From Aotearoamyces nothofagi (Eukaryota; Ascomycota; Leotiomycetes; Leotiales; Tympanidaceae): a stretch of DNA of 64,000 bases. The notes beneath the pieces were generated by a model. That model was not told where the DNA came from. It worked only from the letters and a program-made list of their open reading frames with translations, and did not search any database. This document shows, piece by piece, positions 32,699 to 43,200 of this stretch. Both the position numbers and the translations under genes were made by a program. How positions within the stretch are numbered: position 1 is the stretch's first letter; each line of letters begins with the position of its first letter. The stretch is taken from NCBI GenBank assembly GCA_015345905.1, contig JADDTR010000025.1, forward strand, positions 248,001 through 312,000, in the 5' to 3' direction.

Positions 32699-33930
32699 AT
32701 GCGTTTCAAGACTTCTGTCCGGAATATACAGACATTCACAAGTAAGTCTGCAATCCTTCTGTACGACCATCCTAACAGTAAGTTCAGAATTCACTGCGTC
32801 ACTGTCGTCTATTGGCAAAGTAGCATGGGTCCGACTTGACAACGACAATGTGCGGTTTACAATAATTCCTGAGAGCGGATCACAGGTTTGGGCGTAAGAT
32901 ATATCATTCTTAATGTGCATATCATCGCTGATTAGGACAGGTCACTCTCTATTGACTCTGTCTTCGAAGATTACACTATTCAATCTGCAATTGAAAACAA
33001 TACCATCAACCTCGAGCTACCTCTCCAGCCCCTCCAACGCGCTCTTAGGTCTGCGATAAACGCGTCATCTGCTTCTTTACGGCTTACAAAGAAGGATGGG
33101 ATGCCCATATTGTCATTGACAATCGTGACAAACACAACCAGTTCAGGCAGCTCGGCGAATGGATTTTTGAGTGGTGGACATAGCACTGATCCTTTCGGAG
33201 ATGATGCCTACCAGGAAGAAAATCTTGATGCCAATGCGGAGAGAGATCGAGAGACCATTGTCACACAGGACATACCCATCAGAGTCTTGATGGCAACGAC
33301 TGTGGAAGGCATCCACGAGCCACGAGTTCGTGAGCCCGATGTTCACATCCTTCTCCCATCGCTCATGCAACTGAAAGCTATTTCTGATCGCTTCACCAAG
33401 CTTGCGACCGCTGCTTTCAGCGGCAGTACTGGATTGAGTAGTACTGCTAATATCCCTAAACTAGAGTTGAGCGCCAACATGCACGGCAGTTTGAAGTTGA
33501 GCATCGTGACAGATGCCCTCAATATATCAAGCCTGTGGACAGACCTCAACAACCCTGAGCTGGATCCTAACCAGGTAGAAGGCGGCGTAGAAGGTGTGGG
33601 AAGTCATCCTACTTCCAAGATGAAAGCCGCTGGACCGAATGCATGGGCTACAGTTAGAATCGATGGGCGGGATTGGGGGAGAGTCCTCAGTGTTGGTAGA
33701 TTGGGTGGCCGAGTTATAGCATGTGCGTCGTTTCTACTCGTGTTCGGCTAAAGTGCTAACAAGCCATAGGTTTTGTAGACGACCATGCACTGATCCTTTA
33801 CGTTTACCTCCCCAATTACGATGATGCCGCAGAAGACTCGGTACTCACTGTACGTATTCTGGATAGTTTCTTTCTTGATTTGGTCTAATAATGCGCTGTC
33901 TAGTATTACATAAGTTCATACACTGCTTGA
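32699..33930 (+). CDS. HUS1: Checkpoint clamp subunit HUS1
   Basis: Five exons: 32699-32741, 32788-32893, 32941-33722, 33770-33849 and 33904-33930, phases 1, 2, 1, 0, giving 345 residues. HUS1 is part of the PCNA-like 9-1-1 ring (Rad9-Rad1-Hus1) loaded at damaged or stalled DNA to start ATR/Mec1 signalling. The start MRFKTSVRNIQTFTKFTASL and the block GKVAWVRLDNDNVRFTIIPE are the family's N-terminal fold. LSIDSVFEDYTIQSAIENN and the end VLTYYISSYTA also match. The last exon has only eight codons, YYISSYTA. A short acidic insert near residues 155-180 is typical of fungal forms. No residue of note is missing. The link to the HLTF-like gene 3 kb away is functional in theme; a shared promoter is excluded. 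Confidence 0.92.
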
Positions 33931-34779
33931 ACATACCTGGTGCACAATACATATTGGTTTTAGCGTAGGCGCTCGGAGAATGGTGCTGTCGGTACTTCAT
34001 GGCGTATTAGGACATGTGGGCGATGCAGGAATAGCTGTATCATGTACATTTATCTTGCACGGAGCTTTGGGGCTATGAAGTTATAGCACTGTAACTTTGT
34101 AGTTCTGATTGTGCAGTTTTGTTGTAATAAGAGAAGTATTTGAATGCCATTTGATACAAGCCGACGCTTCCTACCATTTCATCCTACACTGTCAATATCA
34201 GTTCTAGATGGTTATAGGCATTAAATGGGGTCAAGATCTCCCTAGCTGGCAGATAAGTGTTCCCGAGCATTCTTCGGCGGGTACACTAATTATCCAAGAG
34301 CCTCCTGCGAGCTTGTTTGACTACGTTGGAAATCACAGACCTGCATCACAGAAGACCTTTCAGGCGTCTCGCAACCTCATCTAGGAATAGTCTTACAAAG
34401 ACTGATTTTTTCCCATGAAAGTTCGACCGTATTTATTGCAACTCTTTATTTAATGGCCGGGCGCTGCAAGGTTGGTTGCGGCTGCTCCCATGACGCTTCT
34501 CGCTAGGTAAGGTAGGCACCCCACTTACCTTTCTCACCTAAGGCAGGGCATGTCTTGCACCTTGAGTGTCCCTCCCTTATATATTCCGTATCCATCATCC
34601 ACTGTCAGCATCCAACAGACAATCTTTGGGATTCGGTTCAACTGCCGTCAGCTAGAGCGTCTCTGCTGCTGAGACAAGCTTCATAGTTAAAGTAGAAGGC
34701 TACGTCCGCCTCGACCTGAAATTCGTTCCATGACACATCCTGTCCGCAATCTTTAGCACTAGACACAACGTTCACAACG
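33931..34779. other. Intergenic, 2EXR-gene promoter
   Basis: 849 bases without a gene. An inverted repeat with arms AGGTAAG and CTTACCT lies at about 34506-34530. A TATA-like ttatatattcc is at about 34576. Nothing else is seen. Confidence 0.5.
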
Positions 34780-36807
34780 ATGAATCTCGATGATATAGCC
34801 CACACTCAGACCCGACAAAAGGTCAGGAAGTTGACATGCAGTTTCCCCTGGGCATCTGTTACGCTCTGTCTGGATGCCATAGTCGAGTGCAAGGGCAATG
34901 TCAACAACGCCTGCCATTTGCTCTCAAAAAGGGCCGTTGACCTTTCAGATGATGAGAGTATTGATGACGGCGGTTATGACGGCGGTTGTGACAAAGGTGT
35001 CATTGAAGTCTCAGACGATGACGAAGACTTATGGAAGCTAGAGGAAGAGGGTGACACATCTAAGCCACACGTTTCGAGTTATCGGACAGCCTCGGTGGCA
35101 AGCCAAGTACGGAGCTTCTCTGATCTTACTGATCAACAGAACCACAGCATTGCACCGAAAGAAGAAGCTGTCGTGATTGAGATCACCCTTCCAGGCGTTT
35201 ACCTATTGTCCGACTTGCTGGAAACTGGTCCTGGCAAGTTTCATGTCCCAATCAACACAATGCTCTCCACAGTTAAACGACCTGGCATTTTCACCTCTAT
35301 CAACCATTCATCATTTATTTCTCAACAAAGGGAGACGTCCGGCTCGACTCTTATCTCATCAACAACTAGCAGTGCTAGACGTATACTTCGCTCTGATAGA
35401 CAGTATAGAACCGGCTTTCAATACCGGCAGGCTGGCCCCTCGAGTACTTCAGATGTTATTAAAGACAAAGAAGCCGTCAGTATTGTGGACGGTTCGATCG
35501 GCGCCCCAGCCAGCCAGCTTCCAAGCTACATAACAACATTTTCCGCCAACCACAAACCGGGGAATGACCAGCAACAGTGCCACACTTTCAAGACGGCAGA
35601 TGTAGAAGGTCCATGGGACAAACAGAAGGCAGCGTTTATAGCTAAATCGGTCCTCAAAGCCGCGTTTGATCGAGATGATCCCAACAGCTGGTACGCCGAT
35701 TTTTTGAAGCGGCGTGCAAAGCGGGACTTCGACATTAAGATAGAATCACACTTCAAGAGATTCTTGGCAGCCAATGACCTCTTTCTCTCTTTTGCCCCCC
35801 CAGTACCTGTCAATAGATGGCAATACATTGGTACAAATAGGACAAAGTACAGGCCAACTCCGTGGAGGGGCCTCAACCAACGTGATCAGCGAGGCCTCCT
35901 TCACTTTGTCAATGCCTCGGAGCCTTATAGCATGTATTCGCTAGAAGAACTCCGCTTAGGAGACTACATACGCGGACGAAAGAAAGCACCACACCTTTTT
36001 TCACTCTTTGCAAAACTCCCCCCGGAACTTCGGTTGATGATATGGAAGTTTGCATTCGAGCCTCGAATTGTTGAAGTTCGCTACGATTTTGGTATCACAC
36101 GTTGCTGGTCTCCATGCCATCTCCCTAACCTACTTCGGGTATGCCAGGAGTCTCGTGCTGAATCCTTGAAGCATTACAAACTGGCTTTCTCTCTCCGATC
36201 ATCCCCCGCTCGAATTCTTTTCAACTTTGATTTGGACACGTTATACTTGACCTATGAAAAGGATGGGGATGAAGATTCCGAGATTCCGAATGCAGAACAA
36301 GTTCCTATGCTGGTCAACCGCTTGAGTAAAGAGGAGTGTGCAAAGGTCCGAGGTCTGGCAGTTGATGAGATATTATTTAACTCCTGGGCAGATGAATTCG
36401 AAGAAGAGGACGCCGTGTGGAATGGTGTTGGACCACCCCCAGAACTAGTCGTCATTCCGTCGTTTCCAAATTTGGATGTACTGAGCATAGTCAGGGACGA
36501 AGTGGAGGGACTTTGGAAGCAAGCAATGTGGATAGAGGCAGATTTGCCCGAGGGTGCATTTGCTAGTGATAAGGTGTCTTGGATCAAAGTCTGCGCCTGC
36601 AAACTCTATGAAAACCACTGGCATGAAAATTTCGTCGACGAGATTTTTGAAACCACGAAGACGTGCAATCTAGAGTGGTCAGTACCGATTATTAAGTACA
36701 TGAAGAAAATCGAAAATAAGAGCGAGGCGAAGGAGAAAGAACAGCAAGCACTGAGGGGACGTATGCTTCATCCGTTGTATGACCGAGAGGACTTAGAATA
36801 TTATTGA
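34780..36807 (+). CDS. 2EXR-domain protein with UBA-like start
   Basis: A single exon of 675 residues. The C-terminal third carries a 2EXR domain (about 405-520): FAKLPPELRLMIWKFAFEPR and NLLRVCQESRAESL, the paired E-x-R motifs, followed by a NFDLDTLYLT strand. 2EXR proteins are abundant in Pezizomycotina and of unknown function. Unusually, the first 50 residues resemble a UBA/CUE-type helical bundle (FPWASVTLCLDAIVECKGNV). Residues 60-95 contain acidic SUMO-interaction-like strings, VDLSDDES and VIEVSDDDED. A Ser/Gly-rich linker separates this from a basic helical block (residues 300-330) and the 2EXR part. The C-terminal 30 residues are a charged helix. The ubiquitin/SUMO reading is inference from pattern only. 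Confidence 0.82.
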   Translation: MNLDDIAHTQTRQKVRKLTCSFPWASVTLCLDAIVECKGNVNNACHLLSKRAVDLSDDESIDDGGYDGGCDKGVIEVSDDDEDLWKLEEEGDTSKPHVSSYRTASVASQVRSFSDLTDQQNHSIAPKEEAVVIEITLPGVYLLSDLLETGPGKFHVPINTMLSTVKRPGIFTSINHSSFISQQRETSGSTLISSTTSSARRILRSDRQYRTGFQYRQAGPSSTSDVIKDKEAVSIVDGSIGAPASQLPSYITTFSANHKPGNDQQQCHTFKTADVEGPWDKQKAAFIAKSVLKAAFDRDDPNSWYADFLKRRAKRDFDIKIESHFKRFLAANDLFLSFAPPVPVNRWQYIGTNRTKYRPTPWRGLNQRDQRGLLHFVNASEPYSMYSLEELRLGDYIRGRKKAPHLFSLFAKLPPELRLMIWKFAFEPRIVEVRYDFGITRCWSPCHLPNLLRVCQESRAESLKHYKLAFSLRSSPARILFNFDLDTLYLTYEKDGDEDSEIPNAEQVPMLVNRLSKEECAKVRGLAVDEILFNSWADEFEEEDAVWNGVGPPPELVVIPSFPNLDVLSIVRDEVEGLWKQAMWIEADLPEGAFASDKVSWIKVCACKLYENHWHENFVDEIFETTKTCNLEWSVPIIKYMKKIENKSEAKEKEQQALRGRMLHPLYDREDLEYY

Positions 36808-37282
36808 GAGCGTCATGGAAGAGCGACATAAAAAGAGATAGCGGCATCAGCTGGTGGATTGACATCTCGGTGGTATAAACATTTGCTTAGAAAGAGTGGA
36901 ATCATAAGCTATCATGGCTTGGGGCATTTCATCCACTGTTGTAGCTTTATATATCATTCTGTTCTATACATATCCTATAGCTACATACTGTACAGTTAGG
37001 CAAAAATAGGCATGTAGGGTGAGATTGAACAAAACGTATCACTAAATCCGCCAATAGTTGTTTATCCACAGCCTGTGCAAGTAAAGTTGCTGTGCCTATA
37101 GTTAAGAGAACGACACGAGCTTTGTGTGCTCTCGCTGATGCTATTCGGAAATTTCGTATATGATGATCTGCAGTCAGGCCCGTTTCAACATCTCGGCCAG
37201 CAACAGCCCCGGCACAAGGCTGAGCGATCTCCCAAAAACCACACGAGAAAACCCCCAATCCCTCATACCATCCCTCTTATCT

Positions 37283-37294
37283 CCCCCCCCCCCC
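37283..37294. repeat. C12 homopolymer
   Basis: Twelve C in a row, read directly; length is prone to sequencing error. Confidence 0.85.
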
Positions 37295-37380
37295 AAATAC
37301 GACAGACAGAGAAGAAGAGAAGGATGTGTGCCTGCAAGACAAGCACGACACCCATCTGGCGCGCGCGCCCATCACTTGAC

Positions 37381-37396
37381 AGAGAGAGAGAGAGAG
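37381..37396. repeat. (AG)8 dinucleotide repeat
   Basis: Eight AG units followed by CGCG; read directly. Confidence 0.95.
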
Positions 37397-37562
37397 CGCG
37401 AGCCTTGTGGCCTCGAACCGGGTCTGATGATGCGCGCCCGATTCGATTGGCCGGCACCCAGCGGGCCGATGGCGTGCGGAATCCGGTTTTTGGCGCGCGT
37501 CCCCCCCCCTGATTTGCGGTCACACGTAAGGGCAGGTCGCTGGACGTCTTTCGATGCAGTCC

Positions 37563-37580
37563 TTTTTTTTTTTTTTTTTT
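37563..37580. repeat. T18 homopolymer
   Basis: Eighteen T in a row, about 230 bases before the RING gene start; read directly. On the minus strand it is A18, which could be the tail of a retroposed sequence, but I see no such sequence beside it. Confidence 0.85.
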
Positions 37581-37809
37581 GAAACGGTACGGGTTGTGCT
37601 GGATGGGATGTTTGGTTGCCACCGTCAGAAGACTGGGATCTGAGACAGGTTGGTTGAAGGGCATTCGGTGTCGTGATGTGAAGTTTGCTGCAGGACGCAA
37701 GCATGGCATGACATCTTATGGTTATAATGGTCTAGATTCTGCGATCGTTATATGCCAAGAGTAACTACTTATATACATCCTCTCAATTACATATCCACAA
37801 GCTCTTGAA

Positions 37810-38361
37810 ATGCGTTTAAGGATGAAATCTCATGTGGCGACCGAACTAACCGATCCGCCCGATCCATCTTGCGACATATGCTGCGAAGCCATAGGTTCTA
37901 CTCGAGTAGATGGCCTCACAGAGATTCGATATAAACTACCATGCTCCCATGTCTTCGGTCACCTTTGCATCCTAAGATGGCTGAATGATTCTCCAAAGCA
38001 AGACTGCCCGAACTGTCGGCGTCGGATGATACACACCGGATGTGGCCACCTAGTTGTACCTCACGATGCAGAGACTGCACCGCCAACCGTACAAGAATCA
38101 GAAATGCCGGCGCAATGCGTGCGCTGTAGAGGAGAGGGGGTAGTGGGCATGGTTATTCGTGCTGAGCATGAACGACTACAGGCTTCGGAAAAGGCGCTGC
38201 GGGGTATGCGGGTTCAGCTGCCAAAGTTTTTTGGCTTTGCGTCGACGGCATCTTTGTGCAATGTTGAGAACCGTATAGCAGAGCTGAGGAAAGACTTTGT
38301 TGTGTTCCAGGCAAAGGCTCTGCGGGCTTTTGAGGAGCAGGAGAGGCGGGAGCGGTGGTGA
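37810..38361 (+). CDS. RING-H2 zinc-finger protein
   Basis: A single exon of 183 residues. The RING starts at about residue 21: CDIC, then a 20-residue spacer, CSHVFGHLC, an ILRWL helix and CPNC. The C-x-H-x3-H order makes it RING-H2, which usually marks an E3 ubiquitin ligase. A second Cys pair, CVRC (about 106-109), is not part of a full second finger. The C-terminal 70 residues form a charged helix likely to be a coiled coil. The RING ligands are all present. Substrate and partners cannot be read. It ends 179 bases from the convergent membrane-protein gene. Confidence 0.85.
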   Translation: MRLRMKSHVATELTDPPDPSCDICCEAIGSTRVDGLTEIRYKLPCSHVFGHLCILRWLNDSPKQDCPNCRRRMIHTGCGHLVVPHDAETAPPTVQESEMPAQCVRCRGEGVVGMVIRAEHERLQASEKALRGMRVQLPKFFGFASTASLCNVENRIAELRKDFVVFQAKALRAFEEQERRERW

Positions 38362-38540
38362 ACGATGGCTGGCTTTCGAATGTTGTTGCGGCCTTGATAT
38401 AATGCATATTCCAGAGATTTGTGGCTGCGCATTGAAAGCAGGGAGTACCGGAGTTGGGGTATGTCGAGAATAGATGTCTGCGTATATATCTTTCGCCGTT
38501 TGAGATGAATGAAGAAGTAAATTTGGCCTATACAGCCTTA

Positions 38541-39162
38541 TCATATTTGAGTTCCAGCTGGCCTCTCTCTATCCGCCTCTTCCTCGTCACTGTCATCCCG
38601 AAAGCCTTCTTCCAAATCCCTGCTCAATCTTCTGTCGTCTACATCATGTCCTCTCCTTGCATCTAGCGACAGAGCTTCCCGTCTATGTGCATCTACCTCG
38701 TAGAGCTCTTCGCCCTCGTCTTCATCAAACTCGGCATCCGATGCATCTGCTGCGCTCACAACGAACCGAGATGATTGGAAATTCGCCCGCCACGAGGAGG
38801 GCAATAGGAAGTGACCAAGTGTGGTCTGGACACGCTGTCGTAGACCAACGGTCTGCGTGCTTATGGTGTCTAACGGAAGATAGCGGCTGTATCGGCCTCG
38901 GTATCTCTGCCAAAGGGGGACGATGAGGTATGATAGGAGGAAGTACAGAGCGAAGGAGATCGCTGCAGGAATGACGAGAGTCTATCGAGTGTTAGCCGGC
39001 CATCGCTGTGACATATTGTCCCTTACTGACCACGAAAAGAGAGGCTGTTGCGCCCATGCTGTCCTTTCTGTCGTCTGCTGTCGCCGTCGGGGCGGGATGG
39101 GGCATATAACTATCTGACGAGGAACGACCAGGAATGGGGGCCGGCAGCGACACCAGAGGCAT
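38541..39162 (-). CDS. Small single-pass membrane protein, two exons
   Basis: Minus-strand exons 39162-39031 and 38981-38541, joined at donor GTCAGT and acceptor CGATAG with phase 0, give about 190 residues. An in-frame ATG at 39216 would add 18. The second exon opens with a clear membrane segment (TLVIPAAISFALYFLLSYLI) followed by basic residues (WQRYRGRYSRY). The tail is acidic (DAEFDEDEGEELYEVD) and then Arg/Asp-rich. The first exon is Pro/Ser-rich and would lie outside or in the lumen. The membrane segment and its basic flank look conserved among ascomycetes as I recall them, with no known role. The model rests on splice phase and residue pattern, so the start is the least sure part. Confidence 0.6.
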
Positions 39163-40266
39163 CCGGATCTTCGCTGAGGTGCGTGGCAAGGCCAGAGACA
39201 GAACGACGCAGGACACTAGCTCCTAGGACATTCTTGGCTGTACTGTACTGTACTGTGTTGTATTGTGTTGTATTGTATTGTACTGTATGTATTGTCGGGG
39301 ACTGGACGGGAATGGGCTGGAGTCGTCAGTGCCAGCGGCTGTCGTGGGCGGCTGCAGGCTATGGCTCAGGCCGTGTCCGGTCCCGTACGTGCTGTGCTGC
39401 GCTGCGCGGTCGCTGTCGCTGCCGGGCAGTTCGTGCCTTGCCTTAATGTGCCTCTGTGCCGGCCAACCACTGCTGCCAATTCGGGCCCGTCGACTTCGCT
39501 TAAACTTTACCTCCAGCCCGTACGCGCGCTGAGCACGCCCAAGGCTCCGCTCCGCTAGGGAAAGCCAAAACGGCCTACCCCGTCCTGCAGCCCCTTGTGT
39601 TGATACCGGAGAAGAACATTCACCTCCAGCTCAACGTCGCTCTTTTGCATCCAACCTCAATTGTCCCCTTTGCTTGATTGTCTCTTGCGGTCCTGCATCG
39701 GTGCCTCTTGCAGCCAGGTCGACAACCTCGCGTTTTCAGGAGTTAGGAGTGTTTGATGTCCCAGCTCCAACGAGGAGCGCGGTTTCAGCATCCCTTAACA
39801 TCTGGTACTAACGTCCGGCCTCCCAGCAATATACCTCGCTGAAGGATCGCGCGGCCCCGTCTGAACCTTCTGGTTCCATCGTGTACGCCATCGTCAACAC
39901 GGGCTTTGGAGCAGAGGCGCGAACGCAGCTGATCACTTTATCTCTTTCGAGTAAGCGCCCAATCCCCGGATCTCTGAATGGCATTGTTGTCGCGCTGTGG
40001 CGGTCGACAGTCGAAACGGGAATGTGCAATCATGCTAATGTTTGAAGCATTACAGATCTTGGCGGCACCGGCTGAGAAGAGGCTGTCACTAATATCTGTA
40101 CATCAATTTGCGGCATGCCCAGTGCTTGGGAATAGGTGTTCAATGATCTGGACAGGGCGACTTGACGAGCAGGCGCATTGGAGAGTACACGAAGGCCGAG
40201 GACTTGATAGACCTCGTGCCGACTAGCAATAATACATAATCTGGGACGAACTACCACCACTCAAGC
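39163..40266. other. Divergent promoter, GC-rich repeats then formin leader
   Basis: 1.1 kb between the membrane-protein gene (minus) and the formin (plus). The left half has TGTAC-type repeats and GC-rich DNA. The right half may be a long formin leader with CT-rich segments and possible small introns. No coding frame is supported. Confidence 0.5.
39238..39295. repeat. 5-base tandem repeat (TGTAC/TGTAT/TGTGT)n
   Basis: About eleven TGTAC, TGTAT and TGTGT units head to tail; read directly. Overlapping short frames here arise from the repeat. Confidence 0.9.
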
Positions 40267-43200
40267 ATGTCGACAGACAACAAGTCACGTCAATCATCCG
40301 GCGGGAAGTCCTTCTTCTCGAGAAGCAAGAAGGATAAGGGCGACAAGAGACATGTCAGTGACGATGCACACTATTTGGGGGTAGACTTCGACAAAGCGAG
40401 TTCTGCTGGATCTCGCTCTTCCAGACATACCAGAACCTCGTCCGTAGCCTCGATAGAACGGCCGAATTCACCGCCCTCGGACCTTTCAGGGCTGGCTATG
40501 ATGGCCGGCGTAATAACTTCAATTCCGTATGATAGTGTCTCTGCTGATAGCAAGTCACCAATACCGGTTGACTATCTTCCCAGAGCTGACCAGATGCCCG
40601 TACGGCGGGAGCCTTTACCTCATCATCTGAACGGTGGCGGAGGTGACTTCCACCAATACCCATCTTTCGACCCGTCAACTACTCATAATGCCAATTCACA
40701 TCCCACTGGACCAAGACCACCTCCAGGGGCATCGAACGTGACTATGGCTTCCACGGGGAATCGCGCAACTCAACTACAACAGTGGGGTCCTGGGAGGGGC
40801 AGTATGGCAAGCACAATAAATGGCGCATATAATTCGCGATACGACTCATACTCTACGAATGCCTCTTCAGCATATACGAGAAGTTCATACGATCAATCGA
40901 GTGTGGGATCGAACACGGAGCGCTCAAGTGTATTTTCTTCCGCCAGCTCTTCGAAAACAGCTATGCCTCATTCAACCTCTCAAAGCTCCCTAACTCCATC
41001 TCAGACGTCAAATAAGGACCCCCATCGTCTGACTCGCCTTCCGCATCACCAGCCAGGCGGCACAGCAGAAGGGTTCAATCTGAACAAGCCCAGCGACGAC
41101 AGAGTTATTGAGGACCAATTTTTGGCACTGATGCAGAAGCGAGGATGGCATAATCTCCCCGACCAGGCTCGACGGCAGATGATGGCTTATCCAGCAGCGA
41201 AGAAATGGACTCTTGTGCACCAAGATCGTCTGACAGAATGGCAGGGGGAACAAAAAAGACGGATAACCCATCGGCAAACAGGTCAATATGGTGCGGCAGA
41301 GGTGATGCTGGCTAATGCCGACGAGGATGGAACACCTGAATGGTTTGTACGGAAAGTTATGGACAACAGCATTACGGCGAAGCAGTTGCAAAGTTTATCT
41401 GTCAGTCTTCGAACACAGCCCATCGGCTGGGTCAAAACGTTTGTAGAGTGTCAGGGACAGATTGCTCTCACCAATGTCCTCGGCAAGATCAACCGGAGGC
41501 AAGCACAGGGCCCGGCTCCTGCAGATGGTTCAACCAGTGACAAGGATCTCGATCGAGAGTATGATATTGTGAAATGTTTGAAGGCCCTTATGAACAACAA
41601 ATTTGGTGCCGATGATGCCCTCGCTCATCAGCAAGTCATTGTATCGCTTGCAACGTCCCTCATCTCGCCCAGGCTCACTACAAGAAAGCTCGTCAGCGAG
41701 GTCTTGACATTTTTGTGCCATTGGGCTGAGGGCCAGGGACACCTGAAAGTGATACAGGCTCTGGACCATGTAAAGAATCAACAACAAGAGAATGGCAGAT
41801 TCGACGCCTGGATGCGTATCGTTGAAGTTACTGTCGATGGTCGAGGCAAGATGGGTAGTTTAGTTGGTGCTAGCGAGGAGGTCCGGAGCGGAGGTATTGG
41901 CATGGAGAACTTGTTGATGGAATACGCAGTGGCGACATTATTCCTCATTAATATGATTGTCGACGCCCCTGAGAAAGATTTGCAGCTTCGAGTCCATATT
42001 CGCGCCCAGTTCACAGCATGTGGTATCAAAAGAATCCTGACAAAGATGGAAGGATTTCAATACGATGTCATAGACAAACAGATTGAACGATTCCGGGCAA
42101 ACCAAGACATTGACTACGAGGACCTTCTCGAGCGTGAGAATAGCAGCGTTAAGGGCAACGTAGAAGGAGAAGTAAAGGATCTCAACGACCCAGCTCAGAT
42201 CGTTGATGCTATCATGCAAAAGGTCCAAGGTAGTAGGACCCAGGATTACTTCGTATCTGCGATGCAGCATCTACTACTCATTAGAGACAATGATGGGGAG
42301 GAGAGACTTCGCATGTTCCAGCTTGTGGATTCTATGCTTAGCTATGTTGCCATGGATAGGAGGCTTCCTGATATGGACCTGAAGCAGAGCCTAAATTTTA
42401 CTGTACAAAGTCTACTGGACAAACTCCATACGGACTCAGAGGCACGCCAGGCTCTCGATGAAGCGCAAGAGGCACGCCAGATTGCGGATTCGGCTATGGC
42501 CGAGCGGGATGAGATGAGATCCCAGATTGAGCTTGGTGCAGAAGGTCTCGTCGCAAAACTCCAAAAGCAGCTTGAGGAGCAAGCCCAGGTAATTGAAGTT
42601 CAACGCCGCCAAGCCGATGCGCTGAAGAGCGAGGTTGATCAGTTACAATCTTTACGCGCAAGGGAGGCCCAACGAAACGAGCTTGAAACTAGAGAGTTAT
42701 ACCTCATGCTGCGTGATGCTCAGGATATTGCGGCATCGAACGCCGCTAAAGGTAGCAAGCCTGGTCTCGCCGAGTCGGATCCTCAGCAGATGAAGGGTAT
42801 TCTTGATCGTGAGAGACTTATGGACCGTCTGGAAATGCAAATCGAGCGCCAAAAGACCCAATACAAGCTTGAAGGCAGAGTGTGGGGTGAAAATGCCGGT
42901 CCGTCTGACCGTTTACGTGCATTGCGAGAGGAGATGGATGGAGACCGAGATGCTAACGGCACACCCCCGAGAGATTTCACAAACAGTATGCTTGGAAGTG
43001 TTTCAAGACAGACAAGAATAACGAGGAAACCTGTCAATTCCCAGGCATCCTTGCCTGAATCTGATAAAGAGTATGACGATACTGATATCGAAGAAGTGTA
43101 TGAGAAGCCACGGCTAGTCGAGTTCAGGCGGCCGATACTCAATGCAAATATTGAAGCAAGGAAGTACGATCCTAGCGATGACGAAGATGGTGATGGAGTC

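Larger units (their letters stand above)
36808..37809. other. Gene-free stretch rich in simple repeats
   Basis: 1 kb between the 2EXR and RING genes holds C12 (37283-37294), (AG)8 (37381-37396), a C8 run near 37501 and T18 (37563-37580). Frames on both strands through it are products of these runs. No gene is supported. Confidence 0.6.

Noticed and set aside
37563-37580. A18 on the minus strand as tail of a retroposed copy
   Set aside because: No retroposon or processed gene is visible next to it and no target-site duplication was found.
37126-37709. Frames of 110-148 codons on both strands
   Set aside because: Produced by C, AG and T runs; no motif.
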